A stretch of DNA of 64,000 bases, from positions 557,282,642 to 557,346,641 of the forward strand of contig NC_134355.1 in the NCBI RefSeq assembly GCF_048569485.1. The letters are read 5' to 3'. This DNA comes from Anomaloglossus baeobatrachus (lineage: Eukaryota; Chordata; Amphibia; Anura; Aromobatidae). The notes under the pieces are model-generated. The model was not told where the DNA came from, ran no database searches, and saw only the letters and a program-made list of their open reading frames with translations. Numbering within the stretch: the first letter of the stretch is position 1; every line of letters begins with the position of its first letter. The translations under genes were made by a program, and so were the position numbers. Shown here one piece after another: positions 1-12,896 of the stretch.

Positions 1-542
1 GCGATTTCACAATTGTGTTTGGGGTATTTTATTCACCCTGTTTACTAAATGGTAAAACTGATGTGTTGGTGTATAGGTTTACTTTTATCTAAGGAGTTAA
101 AAAAATTTCAGAAGTTTGTCCCAAAAAAGTGGGGCACTTTTTGCACCAATTTCTGTAACCCGTAGCATTCTAATTATTCGGAATATGGGGGTTCTCTGAT
201 AGCTTAATTTTTGCATCTCGTGCTGATGTATATAATGGTACTATTTTTGCGCCGATGCACCATTTTGATCGCCTGTCATTGCATTTTACGCAAATTTGCG
301 ACAACCAAAAAACGTAATTTTGGAGTTTGGAATTTTTTTGCTGCTACGCCATTTAATGATCAGGTTAATTGATTTCACATTTCTGAACTCAACTATACTA
401 AAAGTGTACACGTTTTTGTTTTTTTTTGATTGTTTAATTTTCAATGGGGTGAATGGGCAGTGATTTGAACTTTTAGGTTTTTTTAATTTTTTTAAAACTT
501 TTTTTCTTTTTTTATTTTACTAGTCTCCCTAAGTGACTATAA

Positions 543-1069
543 TGCGGGCTTTACATGTTACGATCTATCGTGCGATTGCAAATCGCTGCCCTTGTTGCAC
601 AAAGTCATTAAACCGCAATCACACGTACTTACCTGCTGAGCGACCTCGCTGTGGGCAGCGAACATCCTCTTCCTGAAGGGGGAGGGACGTTCAGCGTCAC
701 AGCGACGTCACACAGCCGCCGGCCAATAGAAGCGGAGGGGCGGAGATGAGCAGGACATAAACATCCCGCCCACCTCCTTCCTTCTGCATAGCCGGCGGGT
801 GCCGTGGGACGCAGGTAAGCTGTGTTCATCATCTCACACGTCACACGGAGCAATGTGTGCTACTCCGGGTACGATAACAACCAGCGGCATGTTAAATAAA
901 CAATTTTTTAAAACTCAGCGACGAGTACGCGACTAACGATTTGTGAGCGATTCTGCGTCGCTCGGAGGTGTCACACGAGATGACCTCGTGAACGATGCCG
1001 GATGTGCGTCACGAAAACTGTGACCCTGATGATGCATCGCGCGATAGCTCATCTCGTGTAAAGCCCGCA
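543..1069 (-). mobile_element. Harbinger-like MITE with TAA target duplication
   Basis: The ends are inverted repeats (TGCGGGCTTTACA at the left, its complement at the right), flanked by TAA at 540-542 and 1070-1072. A 3-bp TWA target is the PIF/Harbinger pattern. The interior is GC-rich and matches, in the opposite orientation, the interior of the element at 52310-52892, including an inverted CCAAT box beside a GGGGCGG box near 723-740. No transposase is present, so it is non-autonomous. Confidence 0.7.
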
Positions 1070-1178
1070 TAAGGATCAGCAGTCTGATTGCACGTTCATT
1101 TCTATTGATCAGAGCTGAACAGTTCTGATCAGCAGAAATGCTGCGTTCCTGTTTGAGCCACTGCTCTGCCGGCTCCAA

Positions 1179-1376
1179 GGCTGGAGTCACACTTGCGAGC
1201 AACTCGCACAAGTCTCGCATCGCATCACCCGGCACAGCCTGACGCTGTCTGGACACAAGCATCTCAGCTGCATAAAAATACAAGCAGCCAACCCGCTCCT
1301 GTCAGGAGAATGTGCGGTTGTGCTAGGTGATGCGATGTGAGACTCACGCGAGTCTCTCGCAAGTGTGACTCCGGCC
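1179..1376. mobile_element. Short foldback MITE
   Basis: Two arms of about 50 bases are near-perfect inverted repeats beginning with GGCTGGAGTCACACTTGCGAG on the left and the complement of GGCCGGAGTCACACTTGCGAG on the right. The flanks are CAA and TAA, so a 3-bp target is possible but not exact. There is no coding capacity. Confidence 0.6.
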
Positions 1377-1705
1377 TAACAGGAACTACGTCATGATAGC
1401 GACAGGAGCATGACATTATTACCATGGTAATCATCGTCTCCCTGTGATTGCATCAAGGGGCCTCCAAAGGCAGCTGGGAGAAAGGCGCGTTCCCCGCCGC
1501 AGCCATTTAAGTAGCGCCGTCACTTTTTGGACAGCGTGATCTAAGGGGTTAACAGGCGCGGGTGGATTGCGGCTCCACCTGCGCCTGATAGCTGCACATG
1601 TCTGCTATTCAAATCAGCAGACCTGCAGGGATCGCCGCCGACTCACCGCAGCAGGGTGATTACATTTAGGACATACTGGTAAGTCCTCGGTCGTGAAGAG
1701 GTTAA

Positions 1706-2640
1706 AAAACCATGAAAATGCAGAATTTGAAAAGGGCTGGTTAAGCTACTGGACAATCTTATTTTGAAGTCTATTCTCTACTTTTTCTCTGTTTACTATT
1801 GAGAGTTTGTTTTTGTAACCCATATGTTTTTGGTTGATTCATCATTTGCGACTTTTTAAAAAAAAACAAAAAAAAAACTTTTTTGCGCCAATGTACTCCA
1901 GTCCTCCCTTCCTGGTGTTTTTTCATGCAACTTTTTGCTCTTAAAAGGTGCAAAATTCATAAACCATGTGTGTACACTATTTTGAAGAATCTGTGTAAAA
2001 AAAAGAGCTACAAATAGGAAAAGATTAAAAAAAAAAAAAAGTACCTAAAAAAATTTTGTGCTTTTTTATTTTATTTGTTTTTGTCTTTGACCTTGTTTTG
2101 CACCTTTTTGGAGCAAAAAAAAAAAATCAATCCAGTGAGGACTGGAGTAAATTCGTATAAAAATAGTGACTTTTTAAAAAGTTGCCAATGATGAATAGGA
2201 CGCAAATAACTAAGATACAAAAATCATTCACAAAAGAGAAAAAACAGATGAACAAATAGAAAATAAACGTCAAAATATGAGCAACCTAAAATAAGAATTT
2301 GGCGCAAAACAAAAAAAATAGCTTCAAATCAGGAAAAAAATAAGACACAAATATTAAAAAAATTGTTAAAAGAACTGAGTCCTCAGTGGTTGATACCTTT
2401 TAATGGCTAACTGAAAAGATGGTAATAATTGCAAGCTTTCCAGACTGCTCAGGTCTCTTCATCAGGCATGGTATAACACAAAAATATAGACGCAAATGCA
2501 ATAATGAATCAAGCCCATACGCCCTTCTCAATACTCTATGAGAAATCCAAATAATCCGATTTTTATTTTATCTCATCCTAAAAACAATTAAACTGAATGA
2601 AGCCCCCAACGAGTTCCATGACAAATTCCGCTCTGCTCCA
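1706..2640. other. Intergenic AT-rich stretch upstream of the host gene
   Basis: This stretch has many A- and T-runs and no supported gene. It contains the interspersed repeat at 2345-2505. The open frames on either strand are short and low-complexity. Confidence 0.5.
2345..2505 (-). repeat. Interspersed repeat with CTGATGAAGAGACC motif, copy 1
   Basis: The minus strand reads CTGATGAAGAGACCTGAGCA and then GAAAGCTTGC, and runs on into an AT-rich tail. A second copy lies at 26745-26890 with about 85-90 percent identity by eye. The same sequence is common in fish and frog genomes. The family is not identified here. Confidence 0.6.
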
Positions 2641-2644
2641 TCTG

Positions 2645-2653
2645 TATATATAG
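2645..2653 (+). promoter_or_regulatory. TATA box of the dysbindin-domain gene
   Basis: TATATATAG lies about 150 bases before the start codon, placing transcription start near 2675-2680. The implied leader contains a tiny upstream frame (2685-2702, MSNKT then stop) before the main ATG at 2797, which sits in a good context (gccATGa). Confidence 0.45.
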
Positions 2654-2796
2654 TCAGCAGTGTGTGACACTCCATTCTCTGCGGATGAGTAATAAGACGT
2701 GAATGTTTCCGCCCAGCTCTGTGCTCACATTGTACTGAGAACTCCTGACAACTTGTGTACTAGGAGGGAGCTCCCACTCTGCGCCGCCGCTCAGCC

Positions 2797-2814
2797 ATGA
2801 CAGCCAGATCCCAG
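2797..2814 (+). CDS. DBNDD2: DBNDD2-like exon 1 (coding part)
   Basis: It encodes MTARSQ and ends at a strong donor, CAG/GTATGT. The phase-0 junction fits exon 2. It is chosen as first exon because a TATA box lies 150 bases upstream and the donor is near-consensus. Confidence 0.6.
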
Positions 2815-5800
2815 GTATGTCAGCTGGATTCTGTGTTCATTCTCCTATATATTCTCCTATATACACTGTCTCCTCTTCTGTGGATGATCATCATACATAT
2901 TTATATGTCTAGCCCTCTAATAGCAGCATGCTCGTGCCTTGTAGTGACAATGGGGGGCTTCCGGTATGGTATCACAGCATGCACTCCACATGGCATTTAA
3001 ATGGCCACATCATGATTATTCATGTACGTAAGGATCATAATGTTTTAATTTTGCAACCATTGTCTTTAAATGAATGATATTTTTCTATAAGTACTGTAAC
3101 TTCTGTATTTTTCTATGTATGAACGATTTTATTCTCTAGTTTTACGTGCTCTAAATTGGAAAATCAGCAGGAGCACTTGATTGGAAAGGTAAAGACTATC
3201 AAGCAAAATGCTATCTTTAGGCAATTTTTATTAATTTTTCCCACTGGTTGAGCTAATTCCTTTGTCATAGATGCTTGAATTATTATATGGTATGGGTGGT
3301 TGACTTATGACCGTAAACTGTGTGTCTCCTCTAACCCGAAGTTCTCCCCTGTCTTGCAGGGACATCCAGTCTTCCAGAGCCAGAACTCCGGTGCGCAGCA
3401 CCTGAGGGATCGTCAGCGCTTCTTTGAAGACGTCTTGGCACATGATGTAGACATGTACTACCCCCACAGCCACCTGCTGAACGAGCGATGGAGACGTGAG
3501 TCCAGGGTTCACGGTTGCGGATGGACAGTCTTCTCGCGTGGTCCTCTAGGGTTAGAAGAGACATAGCTTCTGCTCCTTGTGTTATCATTATATGTTAAGA
3601 GTGATTCAATGGAGTGCATAGGTTGTTTTTTTAACCTGGTTTCCTTACATGCAAACAGTGGAACCTTGGATTACGAGCATAATTGGTACCGGGAGTGTGC
3701 CCTCAAACCAAGTTACTCTTAAACCAAGGTTGCACTGTATATGCTTACAACTATTGCTGAAATCTTCTGTTCTTCCCATATATAATGTGCTGCACATAGT
3801 GAGAAAAAAAAGACTGCAATCCCCAACACCTCCCATGTAGCACTGAATAAATAATGGAGCAGTGATGAGGAATAAGATCTGTAAAGGACTAAGTGCATAA
3901 TACAAGAATAGAAACGAGAATAAGAGTATAAGAGTGATATACAGGAATCTGAAAGAGCAGACAAAGAACAAGCCGAGCTTCCAGAAAGACCTCAGAAGTA
4001 GTAGTGAAAGATTCTTGAGCGTAAGTTCTTGTGTGGTGGACTTATAAGAAAATAATACAAATAGGAGCACCTGTTAGGTTAGGGAATCTTTACATTAACC
4101 TATAAATGTCTGTGCCCCCCTCCCACCAGGAGAATGAGGCTCTCATAACCCCCATCCTGCAAGCGGAACAGCCGGCTGCGGCAACATCCCGGCTGGGGCT
4201 GAGGGGAGCAATGGTCACGGTGAAGTCTAAACATTGACTTCCTAATGTAATGTATGTACATGGAAAGACCACAGTCCGGTATGAAGCAATGGTATATACT
4301 GGTAATTACTGCTGTATATTTCTATAGATTTATTAGATTGGAGAGAAAAGACGAAACATGCAGAGTCGGAATTAGTGGGAGACTGCAGATAGCAGCGGAG
4401 GTTGTAGTGTGGGATAGACATGGACACGAAGGTTACAGCTATTACTATTCTTCTCATGAAATATCCAGCTTTCCATCAACTTTAGTGAATATCAGTGAGT
4501 GTCAGGTTTATGGGTTGGGTGGGTGAGAGGGCACTGGGTGGAGAGGACAGGACAGACTCCTGTACCCATAGCACTGTGTCTAGGGTGTGTCTGCTCTATC
4601 ACCACTGTCATGCAGGATTTTGACATAAGAGCATGTATTGTTTGTGTAGAGCCACATTCATCACCACATCTGTACAAATACTGGATGTCTTTAAGTCTTG
4701 TTTCTCTAAGGCCATGTCCGCACTTTACAGTTCAATTCTGCAGCGTGTAAGTCACTGCATGTGCGTCTCAGAACGCAGCCGAAAAGCTGCGTTCTGAGAC
4801 GCATTCGGCAGAACGCAACATGCGCACATTCCTGGAGAATTCATGCGTTCTGGATGCTTTCTCTGCCATGGGAAAAGCATCCAGAATGCACATTTTTCAC
4901 AGTACGCACCCACTGGGCTCTGCAGCATCCCCATAGACTTGCAGCAGAGTCGAGTGGGACCGCACTGTCACTGTCATGGCTGGCTGCGGGACAGTGCCGC
5001 GCGATCAGAATGAACTCGGATGAACTTCACCCGACTTTATTGTGATCACGCGGCTCTGTGCGTGTGTCGCAGCCTGATTTGCTGTCACATGTGAAGGACT
5101 CACCTGTGATCGCAAATCCCCTGAGTGACTGCAGTGAGCCACGCAATCAGCTGTGCTTTCACTCAGGTTACTCGCAGTCCTCCACCTGAGAGCGGTGGCC
5201 GCGAGTAACCACAGTGACAGCACAGCTGATCACGCGACTCACTTCAGTTGCTGCATGGAGCAGACAGGAGCGACGGTGTTCTACTGCCGCTCCTGTCAGC
5301 TTCCGATGTAGCAGAGCTGGAAGCTTCGTGGGACCTTGCGTGGATTATGTCGGACCTGGAGGTGTTTATGAGGGATTAGTAAAGTGGTGAAAGAGGGTGT
5401 ATTTTTGTCTTTCATTACAAATAAAGGATTTTTTGGATGTGTGTGTTTATTTACTTTAACTTACAGGTTCATCATGGAAGGTATCTTGGGGAGACGCCTG
5501 CCATGATTAACCTAGGACTTCGTGACAGCTATGGGCTGCTGCCATTAACTCCTTATTACCCCGTTTGCCACCACAACAGGGCAATTCGGGATGAGCCGGT
5601 AAAGTCCCGGGACTGTCGCATCTAATGGATGCGGCAATTCCGGGCGTCTGCTGGCTGATATTGTTAGGCTGGGGGGCTCCCCATAACGTGGAGCTCACCA
5701 TCCTGAGAATACCAGCCTCCAGAGGTATGGCTTTACCCTGGCTGGTATCCAAATGGGGGGATGCCGCACATAGTTTTTTTTTCATTTATTTATTTATTTT

Positions 5801-8800
5801 ACTGCTCGATATAGACACGCCCACCGGCGGCTGTGATTGGTTGCAGTGAGACAGCTGTAACTCAGCGTGTTGGCGTGTCTGACTGCAACCATTCATAGGC
5901 GCCGGTGGGCGGGGGAAGGAGGGAATACTAGATTGAATAATGAGCGGCCGGCATTTTTAAGAGAAGAAGCCGCCACAGTGTGAACGCCATGCAGCGCCGC
6001 GCCGGTGATCCTGGATCGGTGAGTATGAGAGAGGGGGTGGGAAGGAGAGACAGACATGGACAGAGAGAGAGATAGAGACATAGAGAGAGACCGACCGACC
6101 GAGAGAGAAAGACCTGCCTTTGTTATGTTAAATAAAAACATGTGGATTGCAATAATAATGCAGTGCAAACGCTCTGCTTAACATTTTGGCAGCGATTTTC
6201 TACAACTCATTGATTTGAATGGGTGTAGAACGCCGCTAAAATGGCAAAAACAATTGACATGCTGCTTCTTTGAACGCAGAGTTTTTGCCCAAAATTATGC
6301 AAATTAAACGCAGCGTTTGGAAACACAAAGTGCGACAAGAAATTCACATTTTCCATAGACTTTGCTGGAAAATCAAAACGCATGCCTTTTGGCATGAAAA
6401 CGCTGCAGTTCAAAACGGACCTAAAATGCAGCTGAAAAGCAGGTGGAAATGGAAAGTGCGGACACAGCCTTAAAGGGAACTTGTCACGATGGGCAGCCAG
6501 GCTCTGATTCATGCTGCCCTCAGTCTAGACAGTACAAATCAGAGCTTGGCTGCACATTTTTCCTCTGAAATACCACAGAATATAAGAGAAAATATACTTT
6601 AACCATCTGTCCGGAGACTGTAGGGAGAAATGAGACTGGTCCAGTAACCCCCTTGTCAGCTTGTCCCAGCACTTCTCTAGGTCATTGACAAGTCTCTTTC
6701 TTTGACAGACTCCTGTCAATCATATGCAGTGGTTCTGAGAGAAGTGGCATGAGGAAGACATCGGACTAGTCTGGTCTCTGGCTATGGTCCAGGGCCAAAT
6801 ATTTAAAGTATATATTTGTTTAAACGCTAGAGCATTTCAGATGACAAAATACCTGGATGCAATTGTGGTGCCAGGCTACGATTCATGCTGTCCACGGATA
6901 GGGGGGCAGCGTGTATCAGCTGACAGTATCGCTTTAAAGGGAATCTGTCACCAGGTTTTTGCTATCTCATCTGAGACCAGTATAATGAGACAGAGACCCT
7001 GATTCCAATGATTCGTCACTTACTGAGCTGTGTGCTGTCATTTTGATAAGACCAATGTTTTCTCTGCTGCAGATCTAGCAGTTATACAGAGCTCATGAAT
7101 ATGCTGGACTACCTGCAGCAGGCCAAGTAGTCCTGTAATGAAAATCTACTGCTGATTAATCAGTAATTTTATCACAACTACACTAAGCAGCCCAGTAAGT
7201 GACACACCACTGGAATCAGGGTCTATTTTTCTTCATCATGCTGCTCTTAGATTAGGTGGCAAAAACCTGGTGACAGAGTTCCTTTAAAGAGGACCTGTCA
7301 CAAGGTCAAAAGAAGCCATTTCTCACAGGGTATTTATGTAGAGCAACCATTAAACCCCCCAGGGTCTATATCACAAGCTATACTGATAATAGCATTAAAG
7401 CAATTTTTAAAAAAATACAAATATTTGGTATTTTTGAGTTAGTAAAAGTTTGATCTATCAAAATATAAAGTATGCGTCCCAGTGTCCACCTGCAGAAAGC
7501 GCATATGCCCGAAAATGGTGCAAGACCGAGCACACGCTGACTCTGTCTGCTCCATTATAGTCAATGGCCCCGTTGGTGCATGTGTCCGAAACATGTTTTG
7601 TGAGGGTGTTTGGACGGAAGCTCCGACGGGGCCACTGAACGTAGGTAAAAACGCAATGTGAAAGCGGCTTTAGCCATCACACAGTCCCATATCCTAAAAA
7701 ATGAAAATGTTCCAGGTCTCGGAAAATAGCGACAAAAAGCAAAAGGAAATTGTATAATCTTCAGAATATTTTTAACCACTTAAATATAAAAAGTATACAT
7801 GTTTTTTTATCTGGATAATCATCTTGTGAGTTCAGTTTTATAGTTTAGTTAACATGGTAAATAATAACTCAAAAAACCATTGTGGAATTGCATATTTTTT
7901 GCACTTTCAACGCACTTGGAATTTTTTTACCGTTTTCCAGTATATCATGTGGTAGAATGAATGGTGTCACTCAAAAGTATAACCAAGCCCTCATATGGCT
8001 ATATTGATGGACAAATATCAAAGTTATGGTTCTTGGAATAAGAGAAAGAAAAAACAAAAAAAAACGAAAAAAAAATGGAAAATAGCCCAGGGGTGAAAAG
8101 GTTAAAATCCCTGTAATAGCCATATAATAACAGTACGAGAGCTCCATGCAGGCTTCATTCTTCAAATATTCATGATGGGTTTACTAACAAACTAAAAAAA
8201 TATTCCTATCTATAAAATGTAATTAGGGTTAGGGTGCCGCCTTAAAGGGCATTAAGTTTAAAATTTACACTAGTGACCCCATAACAACACAAGACAGGAA
8301 GTGTTGTCATAGGGATTTAAGAACACAAGGATAATGCATAATAATTCAAATTATTTTTGTTTGTAAAAATAGACTTTAGTATGAAGCATACAGGAGCTCT
8401 TTGTTACAAATTATATTTAAGTAGATAATCCTATGAAAATGTTCTTATTACTCACTCTCCATTCTTAATTAATATAAGGAGTCCTGTGTTCAGAATCCCC
8501 ATCTCTTGATCAGAGTATAAGTGGTTACAAAGAGCGTCTCTTCCCATCCTGTATGACACAGACAGCACAATGATGTGAATGGACGTGTTTGGTAGAGCCT
8601 AGAATGTATAGACTCTTATGTGAAGACATATGTGTATGTATGTGATCTGTATACATGTGTGTGTGTGCTTGGCGTATAAATGCATGTGTTCTTTGTGTAT
8701 GTGTGACTCCCCTGGACTATCAGGGCGTCACAGGGTACTTACTGCACAAGCTGCCCTTCCATGCAGTATTCCGCCTCCCTCTTGGTTCTGTGTCCCTATC

Positions 8801-9957
8801 TAAATGGTGTTGCCTCCAACAGCAAATCAAATCCTAGATACACCCTGCACCACACCCACTAGACACACCAGTGGACGGCTTGAGTGGAATAGAGTCGCCC
8901 ACCTGGGGGGTCAGGGAGGGGAGGTGAGGAGTGTAGTCAGTCTGTGAGTGGAGAGAGAGAGAAGAGAAGAAGCCCTCAAGCTGTGAGGAGCTCAGAGGAG
9001 GTCAGGAGTGGTGGCTCCTGGAAGAGCTGTCTAGGTTGCAGACGGTGGTCTGGGCCTAGAGGAGTCGGACCCCCAGTCGCAAGGTGCCTGGACTTGTCGA
9101 GGAGGACAGCCGGCAGCCAAGCACTATCACCGGTCCGGGACTGAAGGCACGACGGGTCGTGGAGTAGCTTCAGGCAACCCGACAATTCAACTGAGGAGAA
9201 CGGAGACTTTATGATCTGTTCCCACCCGCTCCAGAATTGGGGCATTACCGCAACGAGGGGGATAGGACTTTCCAATCCAAAACGGTCCAGAAAATCCCAA
9301 GCGTGAGCCCTTAGAGCAAGCTCTCACACTTAGCCATAGTGGGGAGCTAGTTCCATACTACTGGGCCACAAAGTTGAAGTCAAACTTAGTGCCAGGAGAC
9401 AGGTTACGGATCACCAGGCAACACTATTGGGGACAGGACCCGGACGAGCTCACCTCAGTGGCAGCGGAACCCAGAAACTTGGTTTACCCGGTTGTCAGCG
9501 TCTGCTTATGGACTGAGTGACTACGAGAGTGACCCCTGCATCTCACGGCACCCCCTTCAACGAGTCCTGGGGCATTCCCCTTACCCGTGGAGGGTTACGA
9601 CACCTTGCTGCCCCACTTCATCACCCCGGGTACTCCCAACGTCAGCGGCAGTACTTCCCAAATTACCATACACCACGGGTGGCGTCACGAACTTTATATC
9701 AACTCCCCTGTAAATTTCCCCCTTACATTTGAGTGGCCGCACGACCCCCGGGTCCGGAGACCCTCGAGCCACAGCGAACCCGGATCCAAGCAGCTCGGCT
9801 GCTTCCACGGGGACGGCACATATGTATACATATATGTGCGTCTGTGTGTGCTATGCCTGTGTATATGTGCTCGGTATGTATACATATTCGTGTGGTTGTG
9901 CATATGTGCTTGGTGTATACATGCATGTGTCCTATATGTGTGTGTATGTGCTCTGTG

Positions 9958-10000
<43 letters not shown>

Positions 10001-12865
10001 ATCGGCGTATAGATTCTTGTGTGCTATATGTTTGTATACATATGTTTGTATGTGCGCAGTGCATACATCTGTGTGTGCTATGTGTGTCGCGGGCGGAGGA
10101 GGGGACGCTGCGATCACCCACTGCTCGGGTCCGGCTGCTGCTCGGTGGTGGCTCGAGCGGTGGGCCGGATCCCGGGGACTCGAGCGGCGTTGCTCACCCA
10201 TGAGTGAAAGGGGGGTGGTGTGTAGTTTGGGGATATTGTCCGTGACGCCACCCACGGTTGTGGTGAGGTTGTGACACCACCGCTGCTCTGGATGGGGATC
10301 CCTGGAGCGATGACAGGGAGCAGCTTGGATGTTGGTTCTCCCCTCCGTGGGTAGGGGGTTGGTTGTCCCGGGGCCCCAGTGAGGGTTTGGGGATGACAGG
10401 CGGGTTACGGGGCCTGGTGAGGTGCAGGGTCGCGGGGGCAGCGCGGTGCCGCACGGCACGGTGGTACTCACTCAGCCAGTAATTTACACGGAGTCTCTGG
10501 TCAAACAAACGGCTGGATGGACGGGTCCCACAGGCGGCTGCGGTGTTTTGCCCCTGACCCAGTTTAGTAGTGTAAGTCCTTTCCTGCCCCTTCGTGTACG
10601 CTCCTCCTGCGCTCCGGTTTCCAGCTGGCTCCACGGTTCGGTACCGGTGGGCCACCGCCCAGCCCCGGCTACCTACGGTTCCACCAAGACTGTCTTCCCG
10701 GCTCCCACAGACGGCCACTTCCGTCTGCCTCACTGGCTACACGAGGGACCTAGGCTCCAACCTAGGCCCCAGTCTGCATCTGCCTCTCTGCAGACCTCCT
10801 CTCTCTTCCTCTGCCTGGACTTGTCTGAGCTCGTTTTTGCCTCAGTCCAGCTAGACTCCTCGGTGGGCGTGCCTATCTGCTTGACTCCGCCCTCCTGGTG
10901 TGTCTGTCTTAACCCGAGGAAAGAAATCAGGTCTCACTGGGGATGACTGCTGTGAACTGCTGGGGGTGGGGGTGTGTGTGTGTTGTTACCTGTGGCCCCT
11001 GGCTTGTCCAGGGCGCCACATGTGTGTATATACTTTTGCGTATACGAGTGTGTGTGTGTGTGTGTGTGTGCTATGAGTATGAGTGCTCGGTGTATATGTG
11101 CGGCCCCAGCAGCGGATCGAACCGCTCGGATCCGTGGGCAATGTCCATTCGTGGCTCGAGGGTCTCCGGACCTGGGGGCTTGGGGACACACTCTAAAGTA
11201 AAAGAGGTATATACAGTCAGGGCCAGAAATATTTGGACAGTGACACAAGTTTTGTTATTTTAGCTGTTTACAAAAACATGTTCAGAAATACAATTATATA
11301 TATAATATGGGCTGAAAGTGCACACTCCCAGCTGCAATATGAGAGTTTTCACATCCAAATCGGAGAAAGGGTTTAGGAATCATAGCTCTGTAATGCATAG
11401 CCTCCTCTTTTTCAAGGGACCAAAAGTAATTGGACAAAGGACTCTAAGGGCTGCAATTAACGCTGAAGGCATCTCCCTCGTTAACCTGTAATCAATTAAG
11501 TAGTTAAAAGGTCTGGGGTTGATTACAGGTGTGTGGTTTTGCATTTGGAAGCTGTTGCTGTGACCAGACAACATGCGGTATAAGGAACTCTCAATTGAGG
11601 TGAAGCAGAACATCCTGAGGCTGAAAAAAAAGAAAAAATCCATCAGAGAGATAGCAGACATGCTTGGAGTAGCAAAATCAACAGTCGGGTACATTCTGAG
11701 AAAAAAGGAATTGACTGGTGAGCTTGGGAACTCAAAAAGGCCTGGGTGTCCACGGATGACAACAGTGGTGGATGATCGCCGCATACTTTCTTTGGTGAAG
11801 AAGAAACCTTTCACAACATCAACTGAAGTCCAGAACATTCTCAGTGAAGTAGGTGTATCTGTCTCTAAGTCAACAGTAAAGAGAAGACTCCATGAAAGTA
11901 AATACAAAGGGTTCACATCTAGATGCAAACCAGTCATCAATTCCAAAAATAGACAGGCCAGAGTTAAATTTGCTGAAAAACACCTCATGAAGCCAGCTCA
12001 GTTCTGGAAAAGTATTCTATGGACAGATGAGACAAAGATCAACCTGTACCAGAATGATGGGAAGAAAAAAGTTTGGAGAAGAAAGGGAACGGCACATGAT
12101 CCAAGGCACACCACATCCTCTGTAAAACATGGTGGAGGCAACGTGATGGCATGGGCATGCATGGCTTTCAATGGCACTGGGTCACTTGTGTTTATTGATG
12201 ACATAACAGCAGACAAGAGTAGCCGGATGAATTCTGAAGTGTACCGGGATATACTTTCAGCCCAGATTCAGCCAAATGCCGCAAAGTTGATCGGACGGCG
12301 CTTCATAGTACAGATGGACAATGACCCCAAGCATACAGCCAAAGCTACCCAGGAGTTCATGAGTGCAAAAAAGTGGAACATTCTGCAATGGCCAAGTCAA
12401 TCACCAGATCTTAACCCAATTGAGCATGCATTTCACTTGCTCAAATCCAGACTTAAGACGGAAAGACCCACAAACAAGCAAGACCTGAAGGCTGCGGCTG
12501 TAAAGGCCTGGCAAAGCATTAAGAAGGAGGAAACCCAGCGTTTGGTGATGTCCATGGGTTCCAGACTTAAGGCAGTGATTGCCTCCAAAGGATTCGCAAC
12601 AAAATATTGAAAATAAAAATATTTTGTTTGGGTTTGGTTTATTTGTCCAATTACTTTTGACCTCCTAAAATGTGGAGTGTTTGTAAAGAAATGTGTACAA
12701 TTCCTACAATTTCTATCAGATATTTTTGTTCAAACCTTCAAATTAAACGTTACAATCTGCACTTGAATTCTGTTGTAGAGGTTTCATTTCAAATCCAATG
12801 TGGTGGCATGCAGAGCCCAACTCGCGAAAATTGTGTCACTGTCCAAATATTTCTGGACCTAACTG

Positions 12866-12896
<31 letters not shown>

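Larger units (their letters stand above)
1..1705. repeat. AT-rich interspersed repeat interrupted by two MITEs
   Basis: No gene is visible. The first 540 bases are AT-rich with T-runs, and the part from about 1377 to 1705 is GC-richer and ends in a motif (ggtcgtgaagaggttaaa) that is the reverse of the 'ttaaccccttcacgacc' ends common in frog repeats. I infer one old repeat body split by the two MITEs at 543-1069 and 1179-1376. The family is not identified. Confidence 0.35.

Noticed and set aside
2345-2505. Hammerhead-like core (CTGATGA...GAAAGC) here and at 26745-26890
   Set aside because: A stem III and a CUA triplet can be drawn for the second copy, but stem I does not pair and stem II is poor. 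I treat it as a repeat whose sequence only resembles the core.
4254-4526. Possible small exon or gene of 90 codons
   Set aside because: Overlaps open frames on the other strand, no splice-site support and no recognisable family.
8222-8240. Telomere-like ttagggttaggg
   Set aside because: Fewer than three units; chance occurrence in AT-rich sequence.
9932-10733. Two 179-residue frames on the minus strand
   Set aside because: They cross the edge between the minisatellite and a solo LTR and have no protein family.
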